From: Verrucomicrobia bacterium UBA1412
Lineage (GTDB): Bacteria > Verrucomicrobiota > Verrucomicrobiia > Limisphaerales > UBA1412
Length of the DNA: 9,311 nucleotides
Reading direction: 5' to 3'
Assembly (NCBI GenBank): GCA_002305615.1
Contig: DBPU01000113.1
Location: 1 to 9,311 of the forward strand
Shown: positions 1-5,840 of the stretch, in pieces
Layout: each line of letters opens with the position of its first letter
How positions within the stretch are numbered: position 1 is the first letter of the stretch
Notes under the pieces: model-generated
What the model saw: only the letters and a program-made list of their open reading frames with translations
Databases searched by the model: none
Told to the model about the DNA's origin: nothing
Translations under genes and position numbers: made by a program

Positions 1-1071
1 CACGTTTTCCCACAGCTTGTAGCTGACGGTGAAGGTATCAGAGAGATACTCATCATCCTCACCAGACCAGAAGCCCCAAGAACCGTCTGTGCCATTGGCG
101 TATTCCATACGGTTGGCGAGGGTCATCTTATCAGTGACATCATAGGCCAGGTAAACGGCATAGGCGTTGGCCCATGCGCTGCGGGAGGTCACTACACCAG
201 CGTCATCAGTGCGTTCGCTCTGACCACGGTAGTCATAGGAGAAACCGAAACGCAGACCAGTGACCGGCAGCGGCATCGTGATACCTGCATAGTAGTTGAC
301 GACGTTGGCAGTATCCCAACCATTGTTGGTTCCGGAAGAAATCCAACCATTATCGATACCATTGACAACACCGAAATAAACTTCAGTACCTTCCATGAAA
401 CCGGTGGATTCAGGGAAGATCAGGTTCATGGCGCCCATATAGGAGAGACGACCGGATTCGGAACCGCGACCGTTGTAGGACCAATGGTCATAGGTGTTTG
501 CAACACCACCACGGACGCCCAGGATCCAATCGTTCATATCGAAGCTGTAGCTCGCCAAGGCACCGGTGTGCTGACGGGGCTGAATTCCGAAACCATAAGA
601 ACGAGAGAAGTTCGGGTTCAGGTAGCTATCAGAGCTTTCGTAACCGACGATGGATTCAAATACACCAACGCGGAAATCAAGACCGTTGCCGATAGGAGCG
701 CGGAGATCCACATAAGCATTCTGGAGGACGAAATCGCCGCTCGACTGGCTGAACATACTCGAATCATCACCGAAAAGCAGGTCAGCCTGGTAACCGGCTG
801 CCCATACGGAAGCATCTTCTTCCAAGGCTTTTCCGACGCCGATCTTCACAGCATTCAGGTTGAACCCGTTCTGCTTGTTACTTCTGTCGTTGATGCGGCC
901 AGCACTGGTTTTCTTGTCCCCGAACTGCCAATTCATGGAGGTATCCACATAACCGCTAATGGTTGTACCAGAAACGGCTGTTAAGACCTGGTTGTCGGCT
1001 TCTTCTGCCGATGCAACGGCGGCCATACTAACGATCCCGGCTGCAGCCAGGGCTAATGTCCATTTATTCAT
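1..1071 (-). CDS. Outer-membrane beta-barrel porin, 3' end outside window
   Basis: Reading the minus strand from the ATG at 1071 gives 357 uninterrupted codons to the window edge; the C-terminus is missing. Residues 1-22 are a Sec signal peptide (MNKW, hydrophobic core, then VASA before EEAD, cleavage predicted after A22). The mature part starts with a short segment containing TISGYVDTSMNW (38-49). Alternating, aromatic-rich strands follow, such as FVLQNAYVDLRAP, LDFRVGVFES, WILGVRGGV, EVYFGVVNGI, LRFGFSYDY and YAVYLAYDV, separated by Gly/Asn/Asp-rich turns, as in a 16-strand-type barrel. I place it in the broad outer-membrane beta-barrel/porin group (BBP2-like) frequent in Verrucomicrobiota; it should let small solutes cross the outer membrane. 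The substrate cannot be told. No Shine-Dalgarno motif precedes the ATG; the leader just upstream is AT-rich. It is transcribed divergently from paaK. Confidence 0.88.
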   Translation of the reverse strand, partial: MNKWTLALAAAGIVSMAAVASAEEADNQVLTAVSGTTISGYVDTSMNWQFGDKKTSAGRINDRSNKQNGFNLNAVKIGVGKALEEDASVWAAGYQADLLFGDDSSMFSQSSGDFVLQNAYVDLRAPIGNGLDFRVGVFESIVGYESSDSYLNPNFSRSYGFGIQPRQHTGALASYSFDMNDWILGVRGGVANTYDHWSYNGRGSESGRLSYMGAMNLIFPESTGFMEGTEVYFGVVNGIDNGWISSGTNNGWDTANVVNYYAGITMPLPVTGLRFGFSYDYRGQSERTDDAGVVTSRSAWANAYAVYLAYDVTDKMTLANRMEYANGTDGSWGFWSGEDDEYLSDTFTVSYKLWENV

Positions 1072-1181
1072 AATAAATAATATAAGTTATCGTTACTAAG
1101 AGGTGCTTCAGGTTTCTTGTGAGATCACAAATTAAGCCTGCACTAAAGAAGCCACTGCACGCTCCGCCAAATAGCGTGTGC

Positions 1182-1210
1182 ATTCTAGGTCTTTCATGTG
1201 CCTGTTGCAA
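1182..1210 (-). promoter_or_regulatory. Candidate sigma-70-type promoter of the porin with A-tract upstream element
   Basis: On the minus strand, TTGCAA (1210-1205, 4/6 match to TTGACA) and TAGAAT (1187-1182, 5/6 match to TATAAT) are separated by exactly 17 nt. Directly upstream of the -35 box on the coding strand are an A8 tract and an A9 tract whose centres lie about 23 bp apart (roughly two helical turns), like an UP element or curved DNA. Transcription would start near 1175, giving a leader of about 100 nt before the ATG at 1071. A strong promoter is expected for an abundant porin. Prediction only. Confidence 0.5.
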
Positions 1211-1340
1211 CATTTTTTTTCACTTTCCTAACATCTTTTTTTTTAGGCGATTACAAATTTCCCAACTTTCATTCAAGCTGTCTTCTTTGCCTCTAATGTT
1301 TGAAAAACGCCCATAAACGCGATTCTTTATCTGTAACTCA

Positions 1341-1369
1341 TTGTTTTTTAAATGGTAATGATGGATAAA
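1341..1369 (+). promoter_or_regulatory. Weak candidate promoter for paaK transcription
   Basis: TTGTTT (1341-1346) and GATAAA (1364-1369) are spaced by 17 nt in an AT-rich stretch upstream of paaK. Each matches the sigma-70 consensus at only 4/6 positions. A transcript from here would carry a leader of about 125 nt that includes the inverted repeat at 1469-1483. Confidence 0.25.
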
Positions 1370-1468
1370 AAGCGATCAGGCGTAAAGAAGACAAAAAACC
1401 TGCCAGTAAAGATTTTTAGGCTTGCCTTCTTGCGATGCTGGTAAATAATTTTCTACGTGCCGGCTTAT

Positions 1469-1483
1469 GCGGAATGATTCCGC
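1469..1483. promoter_or_regulatory. Perfect 6-bp inverted repeat in the paaK leader
   Basis: GCGGAA-TGA-TTCCGC has two perfect 6-base arms around a 3-base centre, ending 18 nt before the paaK ATG. It could be an operator half-site pair or a small leader hairpin affecting ribosome access. No T-run follows, so it is not a terminator. Confidence 0.4.
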
Positions 1484-1501
1484 CGATGCAGGTTGATTTT
1501 T

Positions 1502-2830
1502 ATGGCTAGTAAGACCGTTTTTAATCCGATCAGCGCTCCCGACTATCTTCCTCAGGAGCAGCTTAAAGAACTCCAAGTTATCCGGCTCCGTCAGCGGGTG
1601 AGTGAGGCTTACGAGAAAGTTCCGTTTTTCCGAGCTAAAATGGAAGCCCTCAAAGTGGTGCCCGGCGATATCCAGAAAATTGAAGATATCGCAAAGCTTC
1701 CTTTCTCTGTGAAAAAGGACCTGCGTGATACCTATCCTTTCGGGCTTTTTGCTGAGCCGATGAATCGCGTGGTCCGTGTCCACGCCTCCAGCGGCACGAC
1801 TGGCAAACCGATCGTCGTCGGCTACAATCAGAGAGATATCGATGTCTGGAAAGAGGTGATCGTCCGGGGATTGGTTTCTGCCGGGCTCGGCCCCGATGAC
1901 GTGATCCAGGTCTCCTACGGATATGGTCTCTTTACCGGCGGTCTGGGTCTTCACTACGGAGCTGAGGCGCTGGGTGCGACCGTGGTTCCGGCTTCCGGCG
2001 GTAATACTCACCGTCAGATAATGCTTATGAAGGATTTCGGCGTGACGGCGATCTGCTGCACTCCCAGCTACTTCATCCACCTGATTGATAAAGCTCAGTC
2101 CATGGGTGTGGATATGAAGACGCTTTCTCTGCGATTCGGTATCTTTGGTGCCGAGCCCTGGACTCAGGAGATGCGCCGCTACATTGAAGCGCATACCGCT
2201 ATCAAGGCTCTGGATATTTACGGTCTGTCAGAGATTATCGGCCCCGGCGTGGCGATGGAATGCGCTGCGCAGGATGGCTCCCACATTTTTGAAGATCATT
2301 TCTACCCGGAAATCATCAATCCCGATACCGGAGAAGTCTTGCCCGACGGTGAGGAAGGCGAGCTCGTCCTGACCACTCTGAGCAAAGAGGCCATGCCGAT
2401 GATCCGCTACCGGACTCGCGACATCACCTCTCTGAATTCGGAGCGCTGCTCCTGCGGCAGGACCCTGCGCAGGATTAAGCGTATCACCAGCCGCAGCGAT
2501 GATATGTTCATTATCCGCGGCGTCAACGTCTTCCCCTCGCAAATCGAGACTGCATTGCTCTCCATTGAAGGGACGCTGCCTCATTATCAGATTATCCTGC
2601 GAAGGGAAAATAACCTCGATACACTGGAGGTGCAGGTTGAGATTAATGCTCAGCTGGCCAGTGATACCGTGAGCGGAATCACCGCTCTTGAAAAACGTAT
2701 TGCGAAGAATCTCGAGCAAATTGTCGGAATCCATGCTATTATCAAGCTCGTGCAGCCGGAAACGCTGCAGCGCAGTGAAGGTAAAATTCAGCGGGTGAGC
2801 GATCTTCGTAATCTGAACCCTATTTCTTAG
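1502..2830 (+). CDS. paaK: Phenylacetate-CoA ligase (arylacetate-CoA ligase)
   Basis: A cytoplasmic ANL-superfamily adenylating enzyme that converts an arylacetate such as phenylacetate, with ATP and CoA, to the aryl-acetyl-CoA thioester, AMP and PPi. Length 442 aa, normal for PaaK. Motifs counted from the ATG at 1502: P-loop SSGTTGKP (96-103), YGLSE (240-244), RYRTRD (302-307), CSCGRT (316-321), RSDDM (331-335), RGVNVFPSQIE (339-349), and C-terminal EGKIQRV (426-432) with the family's catalytic Lys428. An in-frame TTG at 1493 would add three residues; the ATG is preferred because the family starts near here and an AGG lies nine bases upstream. It is followed after 37 nt by a tandem-ACT protein, a known pairing in anaerobes, where PaaK homologues activate aryl acids made from or used to make aromatic amino acids. 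Indolepyruvate oxidoreductase genes, often nearby, are not in the window. Substrate (phenyl-, 4-hydroxyphenyl- or indole-acetate) is undetermined. Confidence 0.93.
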   Translation: MASKTVFNPISAPDYLPQEQLKELQVIRLRQRVSEAYEKVPFFRAKMEALKVVPGDIQKIEDIAKLPFSVKKDLRDTYPFGLFAEPMNRVVRVHASSGTTGKPIVVGYNQRDIDVWKEVIVRGLVSAGLGPDDVIQVSYGYGLFTGGLGLHYGAEALGATVVPASGGNTHRQIMLMKDFGVTAICCTPSYFIHLIDKAQSMGVDMKTLSLRFGIFGAEPWTQEMRRYIEAHTAIKALDIYGLSEIIGPGVAMECAAQDGSHIFEDHFYPEIINPDTGEVLPDGEEGELVLTTLSKEAMPMIRYRTRDITSLNSERCSCGRTLRRIKRITSRSDDMFIIRGVNVFPSQIETALLSIEGTLPHYQIILRRENNLDTLEVQVEINAQLASDTVSGITALEKRIAKNLEQIVGIHAIIKLVQPETLQRSEGKIQRVSDLRNLNPIS

Positions 2831-2867
2831 TAGTTTGAACTGTTTTAAAACATTATCCTAACGACTT

Positions 2868-3302
2868 ATGAAGCTGAAACAACTTTCGCTTGTGATTCCC
2901 AACGAACCCGGCGCTCTGGTGCGGGTGTGTGAGGTACTGAAAAAGAATTCGGTCAATATATCGACGCTGACTTTGGCTGATACGGCCAATTTCGGTATCC
3001 TCCGCCTGATTATCCAGGAGTGGGAAGAGGGTCTTAAGGCTCTTGAAGACGACGGGCTGGTCGTTAAAGTCAGCGACGTGCTGGCGATCTCCATTCCTCA
3101 CGTGCCCGGCGGGCTTCTCAAAATCCTGGAGCTCCTCAATGAAAACCGGATTAACGTGGAGTATATGTACGGTTTCTCGCTCTCCACACGGGAGCGCAGC
3201 GTGCAGATATTCCGACTGGATGACACCGATCGGGCCATTGAAGTGCTGGAGCAGGCCGAAGTTTATCTTCTGGATCCCGACGAGCTCTTCCAGAAAGAAT
3301 GA
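2868..3302 (+). CDS. Tandem ACT-domain protein, partner of PaaK
   Basis: A 144-aa protein made almost wholly of two ACT domains: roughly residues 3-68, with PNEPGAL at 11-17 in the first strand/helix turn, and 71-140, with PHVPGGLLKI at 78-87. ACT domains are small regulatory folds that usually bind amino acids at domain interfaces. Proteins of this size with two ACT units are commonly encoded next to phenylacetate-CoA ligase in anaerobic bacteria and archaea. The 37-nt gap to paaK suggests co-transcription. A reasonable inference is that it senses an aromatic amino acid and modulates the ligase, but no catalytic or DNA-binding domain is present and the ligand is unknown. No Shine-Dalgarno sequence precedes the ATG; the gap contains the AT-rich palindrome GTTTTAAAAC (2842-2851). 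Confidence 0.85.
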   Translation: MKLKQLSLVIPNEPGALVRVCEVLKKNSVNISTLTLADTANFGILRLIIQEWEEGLKALEDDGLVVKVSDVLAISIPHVPGGLLKILELLNENRINVEYMYGFSLSTRERSVQIFRLDDTDRAIEVLEQAEVYLLDPDELFQKE

Positions 3303-3304
3303 TT

Positions 3305-3336
3305 CGATTCGGAAGAGCCCGTTTTAATTCGAATCG
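3305..3336 (+). terminator. Weak stem-loop after the ACT gene
   Basis: CGATTCG (3305-3311) pairs perfectly with CGAATCG (3330-3336), giving a 7-bp stem with an 18-nt loop just after the ACT stop codon. Only TTTA follows, so it is a poor intrinsic terminator; it may be an attenuator, an mRNA-stabilising element or chance. A weak TATAAA box (3345-3350) next to it could drive the downstream Fe-S carrier gene separately. Confidence 0.25.
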
Positions 3337-3340
3337 TTTA

Positions 3341-3418
3341 GCAGTATAAAGTGTAAAGTGCGACATGTCTGAATCCAATTCTCAACCCGAGTCCGCACAG
3401 CCGATGCAGTATAAAGTG
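3341..3418 (+). repeat. 13-nt direct repeat flanking the iron-sulfur carrier start
   Basis: GCAGTATAAAGTG occurs at 3341-3353, in the untranslated region before the ATG, and again at 3406-3418, inside the gene (within codons 14-18, MQYKV). The copies lie 65 nt apart. The second copy directly follows an in-frame ATG (3404-3406) that could be an alternative start. Confidence 0.5.
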
Positions 3419-3754
3419 GCTGATGAGCGGGTGATCCGCGTTACTCAGGACGCAGCCGATAAAATCTCTTCTTTGTTGAAGCGGCAGAATCGCCCCGAGG
3501 GCGTACTGCGGATTCTTGTTACCGGCGGTGGTTGCTCGGGGCTGCAGTATAAGATTGATCTGCAGGATGAGCCGGCCGCCCGCGATATTCTGGTTGAGAG
3601 CAAAGGTGTCAAGGTCGTCATGGACCCCAAGAGCGTTCTTTACGTTTCGGGCTCGGAGCTCGATTATGTGGATGCGCTGCAGGGGGCCGGCTTCAAGGTT
3701 CATAACCCCAACGCGACCAGCACCTGCGCCTGCGGGGAAAGCTTCAGCGCTTGA
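3365..3754 (+). CDS. erpA: A-type iron-sulfur cluster carrier (ErpA/IscA/HesB family)
   Basis: A 129-aa A-type carrier that receives Fe-S clusters from the assembly scaffold and delivers them to apo-enzymes in the cytoplasm. The three cluster-binding cysteines are present: Cys57 in VTGGGCSGLQY (52-62), and Cys121 and Cys123 in NPNATSTCACGESFS (114-128). The C-terminal block resembles ErpA, with CAC in place of the usual CGC. The first 13 residues (MSESNSQPESAQP) are a polar extension absent from typical carriers of about 110-115 aa; an in-frame ATG at codon 14 (3404) would give 116 aa and may be the true start. Neither start has a clear Shine-Dalgarno motif. It lies 62 nt after the ACT gene and 37 nt before the phosphatase. 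It may serve Fe-S enzymes generally; no specific link to paaK can be shown. Confidence 0.93.
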   Translation: MSESNSQPESAQPMQYKVADERVIRVTQDAADKISSLLKRQNRPEGVLRILVTGGGCSGLQYKIDLQDEPAARDILVESKGVKVVMDPKSVLYVSGSELDYVDALQGAGFKVHNPNATSTCACGESFSA

Positions 3755-3791
3755 GAGCGGAGCACTTGGAATTGGAAAGCGAGTAGATAAA

Positions 3792-4388
3792 TTGAGAGAA
3801 ATTAAAGGACTGATTTTTGACTTCGACGGCACTTTGGCCGATACCATGTTCTTCCATTGGAAGGCATGGGATATTGTGGCACGGCGCCATGGAATCGCGC
3901 TGACACGCCAGAGACTCTATTCCATGGGAGGGATTCCCTCCCGGGATATTCTCCTGATTTTGAAAGAGGAGCAGAAGCTTCCCCACCTGGATGTGGAAGG
4001 GATCGCCCACGAGAAAGAGGAAGAATATGTGAAGATGATGAGCCGGGTCGTGCTGATTGATACCATTGCCGCAATCGCGCGCGAGAACCTGGGAAAGCTG
4101 CCCATGGCGATTGCCACTGGCGGCCGGCGCTCCATCATGGATAGAATCCTGCCGCAACTTGGAATTCAGAATTGGTTTGATGCCGTAGTGACCAGTCAGG
4201 ACGTTGTGAATCAGAAGCCCGCTCCGGATATTTTCCTGGAAGCCGCCCGCAGAATAGGGGTCCCGCCGCAGAATTGCCGCGCCTATGAGGATACCGATCT
4301 GGGTCTGGCCGGCATCCGGGCAGCCGGTATGGAGGCTGTGGATGTGCGTACTGTCATCCCGGAGGAGTCTCTGGTCTCGAACCTTTAA
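3792..4388 (+). CDS. yqaB: HAD-superfamily phosphatase, YqaB / beta-phosphoglucomutase-like
   Basis: A 198-aa cytoplasmic HAD subfamily IA protein with all catalytic motifs, counted from TTG at 3792: motif I DFDGT (10-14; nucleophile Asp10, acid/base Asp12), motif II Thr109 in AIATGG, motif III Lys142 in NQKPAPD, and motif IV EDTDLG (166-171). The stretches FDAVV, KPAPDIFL and RAAGMEAVDVR closely match my recollection of E. coli YqaB, a fructose-1-phosphate / 6-phosphogluconate phosphatase; a sugar phosphate is the likely substrate. No ATG lies in frame between the upstream stop and motif I except deep inside the preceding gene. The TTG at 3792 gives the normal short N-terminus (MREIKGLIFDFDGT) and is preceded by a purine-rich GGAAAGCGAG. 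It probably closes the operon begun by paaK; AT-rich sequence follows its stop codon. Confidence 0.85.
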   Translation: MREIKGLIFDFDGTLADTMFFHWKAWDIVARRHGIALTRQRLYSMGGIPSRDILLILKEEQKLPHLDVEGIAHEKEEEYVKMMSRVVLIDTIAAIARENLGKLPMAIATGGRRSIMDRILPQLGIQNWFDAVVTSQDVVNQKPAPDIFLEAARRIGVPPQNCRAYEDTDLGLAGIRAAGMEAVDVRTVIPEESLVSNL

Positions 4389-4398
4389 TCATTTTTAA

Positions 4399-4427
4399 TT
4401 TTATTTTACGGATAAGCAGGTTATACT
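4399..4427 (+). promoter_or_regulatory. Candidate promoter for ugd
   Basis: TATACT (4422-4427, 5/6 match to the -10 consensus) sits about 34 nt before the ugd ATG, with a poor -35 (TTTTAT, 4399-4404) at 17-nt spacing in a T-rich stretch. The same place contains the small inverted repeat AGCAG (4415-4419) / CTGCT (4426-4430), overlapping the -10 box, so an operator is possible. Transcription would start near 4434. Confidence 0.35.
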
Positions 4428-4460
4428 GCTAAACGGCTTTTATAAAGAGAGACTGGCTAT

Positions 4461-5765
4461 ATGTTCAACGCTTCGATGAAAATTTGTATCGTGGGCACCG
4501 GTTATGTAGGACTGGTGACCGGAACCTGCTTCGCAGAAATAGGTCACGACGTGATCTGCGTGGATAATGCGCCTGAAAAGGTGAAAATGCTCAACTCCGG
4601 GCAGATGCCGATTTATGAACCGGGTCTGGAGGAGATGGTCAAGAAGAACGCAGCGGCCGGAAGACTGAAATTTACCACCTCCACCAAAGAAGGTGTGGAA
4701 AAATCGGACGTCGTCTTTATCGCTGTTCCCACTCCGCCTCAACCCGATGGCTCCGTGGACCTGAGCTTCATGGAGAAGGTTTCGCGCGAAATCGCTGAGG
4801 TGCTGACCCGCTACAAAATCATCGTCGATAAAAGCACGGTGCCGGTGCGCACGGGCGAAAAGGTCTCAGAAATCATCCGGCGTTACTGCAAATCCAAGGT
4901 GGAGTTTGACGTGGTGAGCAACCCTGAATTCCTGCGGGAAGGCTTTGCAGTGCAGGATTTCCTCAAGCCCGACCGGGTCGTCTTCGGCGTTCAGAGCCAG
5001 CGGCCTGTCCATGCTTTGAAGGAGATTTATGCTCCGCTCAATGCCCATGTCGTGGTGACCGATATCAACTCGGCCGAGCTCATTAAACACGCTTCCAACT
5101 CGTTCCTCGCCCTCAAAATTTCTTACATTAACGCCATCTCGGTCATTTGTGAAGCGGCCGGCGCCAATATCGAGCAGGTCGCTGCCGGCATGGGAATGGA
5201 TAAGCGCATCGGGCGCGATTTCCTCAATGCGTCGCTCGGTTTTGGCGGCAGTTGTTTCCCGAAGGATTTGAGCGCGTTTATCAAAATCGCCGAGCAGCTC
5301 GGCTACGATTTTGCGCTCCTGCGCGAGGTGCAGAAGATCAACGCCCAGCAAATGGAGCGCTTCGTGCGCAAGATCGCCGATACGCTCTGGGTGATTAAAG
5401 ATAAGACCATCGGCGTTCTGGGCCTGGCTTTCAAGCAAAACACCGACGATATCCGCATGTCTCCTGCGATCGCTCTCTGCTTGCGTCTGCGCAAGGAGGG
5501 CGCCCATCTGAAGGTTTACGACCCCAAAGCCATGGATAAGGCAAAGACCGTCTTGAAAGAGGTCACCTTCGTGGATGATATGGATAAGGTGGCAGAGGGG
5601 TGCGATGCGCTTGTTATCGCGACCGAGTGGCCCGAGTTCAAAAAACTTGACCTGGAAAAAGCCCGCAAGACCATGACTCATCCCATCCTCTTTGACGGAC
5701 GCAACCTCTTTGACCCTGCGCAGATGGAGGCGATGGGCTTTATCTATAAGAGCATTGGCCGCTAG
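4461..5765 (+). CDS. ugd: UDP-glucose 6-dehydrogenase
   Basis: A cytoplasmic enzyme that oxidises UDP-glucose with two NAD+ to UDP-glucuronate, a precursor for exopolysaccharide, capsule and other uronic-acid or pentose sugars. 434 aa, a normal length. Counted from ATG 4461: N-terminal Rossmann motif GTGYVG (12-17) followed by Asp35 at the end of strand 2 (NAD-binding), STVPVRTG (125-132), NPEFLREG (154-161), the helical dimer region with Lys209 and Asn213, the catalytic cysteine Cys265 in FGGSCFPKD (261-269), and the C-terminal UDP-binding domain beginning near GLAFKQNTDDIR (321-332). A second ATG at 4476 (MKICIVGTGY) gives the more usual family N-terminus and could be the real start; the upstream ATG is kept because a weak AAGAGAG lies before it. 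No glycosyltransferase genes are seen nearby, so the polysaccharide it feeds is unknown. Confidence 0.95.
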   Translation: MFNASMKICIVGTGYVGLVTGTCFAEIGHDVICVDNAPEKVKMLNSGQMPIYEPGLEEMVKKNAAAGRLKFTTSTKEGVEKSDVVFIAVPTPPQPDGSVDLSFMEKVSREIAEVLTRYKIIVDKSTVPVRTGEKVSEIIRRYCKSKVEFDVVSNPEFLREGFAVQDFLKPDRVVFGVQSQRPVHALKEIYAPLNAHVVVTDINSAELIKHASNSFLALKISYINAISVICEAAGANIEQVAAGMGMDKRIGRDFLNASLGFGGSCFPKDLSAFIKIAEQLGYDFALLREVQKINAQQMERFVRKIADTLWVIKDKTIGVLGLAFKQNTDDIRMSPAIALCLRLRKEGAHLKVYDPKAMDKAKTVLKEVTFVDDMDKVAEGCDALVIATEWPEFKKLDLEKARKTMTHPILFDGRNLFDPAQMEAMGFIYKSIGR

Positions 5766-5787
5766 AACGGGAGAATTCAGAAAATAA

Positions 5788-5828
5788 AAAAGGAGAATTT
5801 GAGCGTGCAGACTCTCAGTTCTCCTTTT
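5788..5828 (+). terminator. Strong stem-loop between ugd and mutT (terminator or translational switch)
   Basis: AAAAGGAGAA (5788-5797) pairs perfectly with TTCTCCTTTT (5819-5828), and an inner TGAG (5800-5803) / CTCA (5814-5817) extends the hairpin. The A-run before and T-rich arm after make it a plausible intrinsic terminator of ugd, usable in both directions. The 3' arm ends eight bases before the mutT ATG. The 5' arm contains a full AAGGAG Shine-Dalgarno motif that would be buried in the hairpin. It may therefore influence translation as well as, or instead of, ending transcription. Confidence 0.65.
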
Positions 5829-5840
5829 CTCGTAAAATGA
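5805..5840 (+). CDS. Possible 11-codon leader ORF coupled to mutT
   Basis: GTG at 5805 follows the AAGGAG motif (5790-5795) with a 9-nt spacer and opens a frame MQTLSSPFLVK ending in TGA at 5838-5840. That stop overlaps the mutT start as ATGA (5837-5840), the usual arrangement for translational coupling. The whole mini-ORF lies in the hairpin and its 3' flank. It is far too short to judge from coding content, and the frame is simply open since the ugd stop codon, so it may be chance. Confidence 0.2.
   Translation: MQTLSSPFLVK

Larger units (their letters stand above)
1072..1501. other. Divergent intergenic region between porin and paaK
   Basis: About 430 bases without a credible gene. It holds a leftward promoter for the porin (1182-1210) with T-runs on the plus strand at 1213-1220 (8 T) and 1236-1244 (9 T), a weak rightward promoter candidate (1341-1369) and a short perfect inverted repeat at 1469-1483. 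The 10-base palindrome TGTTGCAACA at 1203-1212 overlaps the porin -35 box. The pair CACGC (1158-1162) / GCGTG (1174-1178) could form a small hairpin near the 5' end of the porin mRNA. A 65-codon open frame at 1119-1316 has low-complexity F/L/S content and no sign of being a gene. Confidence 0.7.

Noticed and set aside
484..984. 166-codon plus-strand open frame
   Set aside because: Exactly antisense to the porin, whose minus-strand frame has a signal peptide and barrel pattern; the plus-strand protein has no recognisable features.
1203..1220. Palindrome TGTTGCAACA followed by eight T as an intrinsic terminator
   Set aside because: The arms are only 5 bp with no loop, and the site fits better as the -35/UP region of the leftward porin promoter.
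1376..2194. 272-codon minus-strand open frame
   Set aside because: Antisense shadow of paaK, which has all ANL motifs. Histidine/arginine-rich composition without a domain.
2447..2464. CSCGRT in PaaK as an unusual metal site
   Set aside because: A C-x-CGR motif at this place is common in the phenylacetate-CoA ligase family.
2842..2851. GTTTTAAAAC palindrome before the ACT gene as an operator
   Set aside because: A 10-base AT-rich palindrome is likely by chance in this AT-rich gap, and there is no second copy in the window to support it.
4866..5681. 271-codon minus-strand open frame
   Set aside because: Antisense shadow of ugd, whose motifs are complete in the plus strand.
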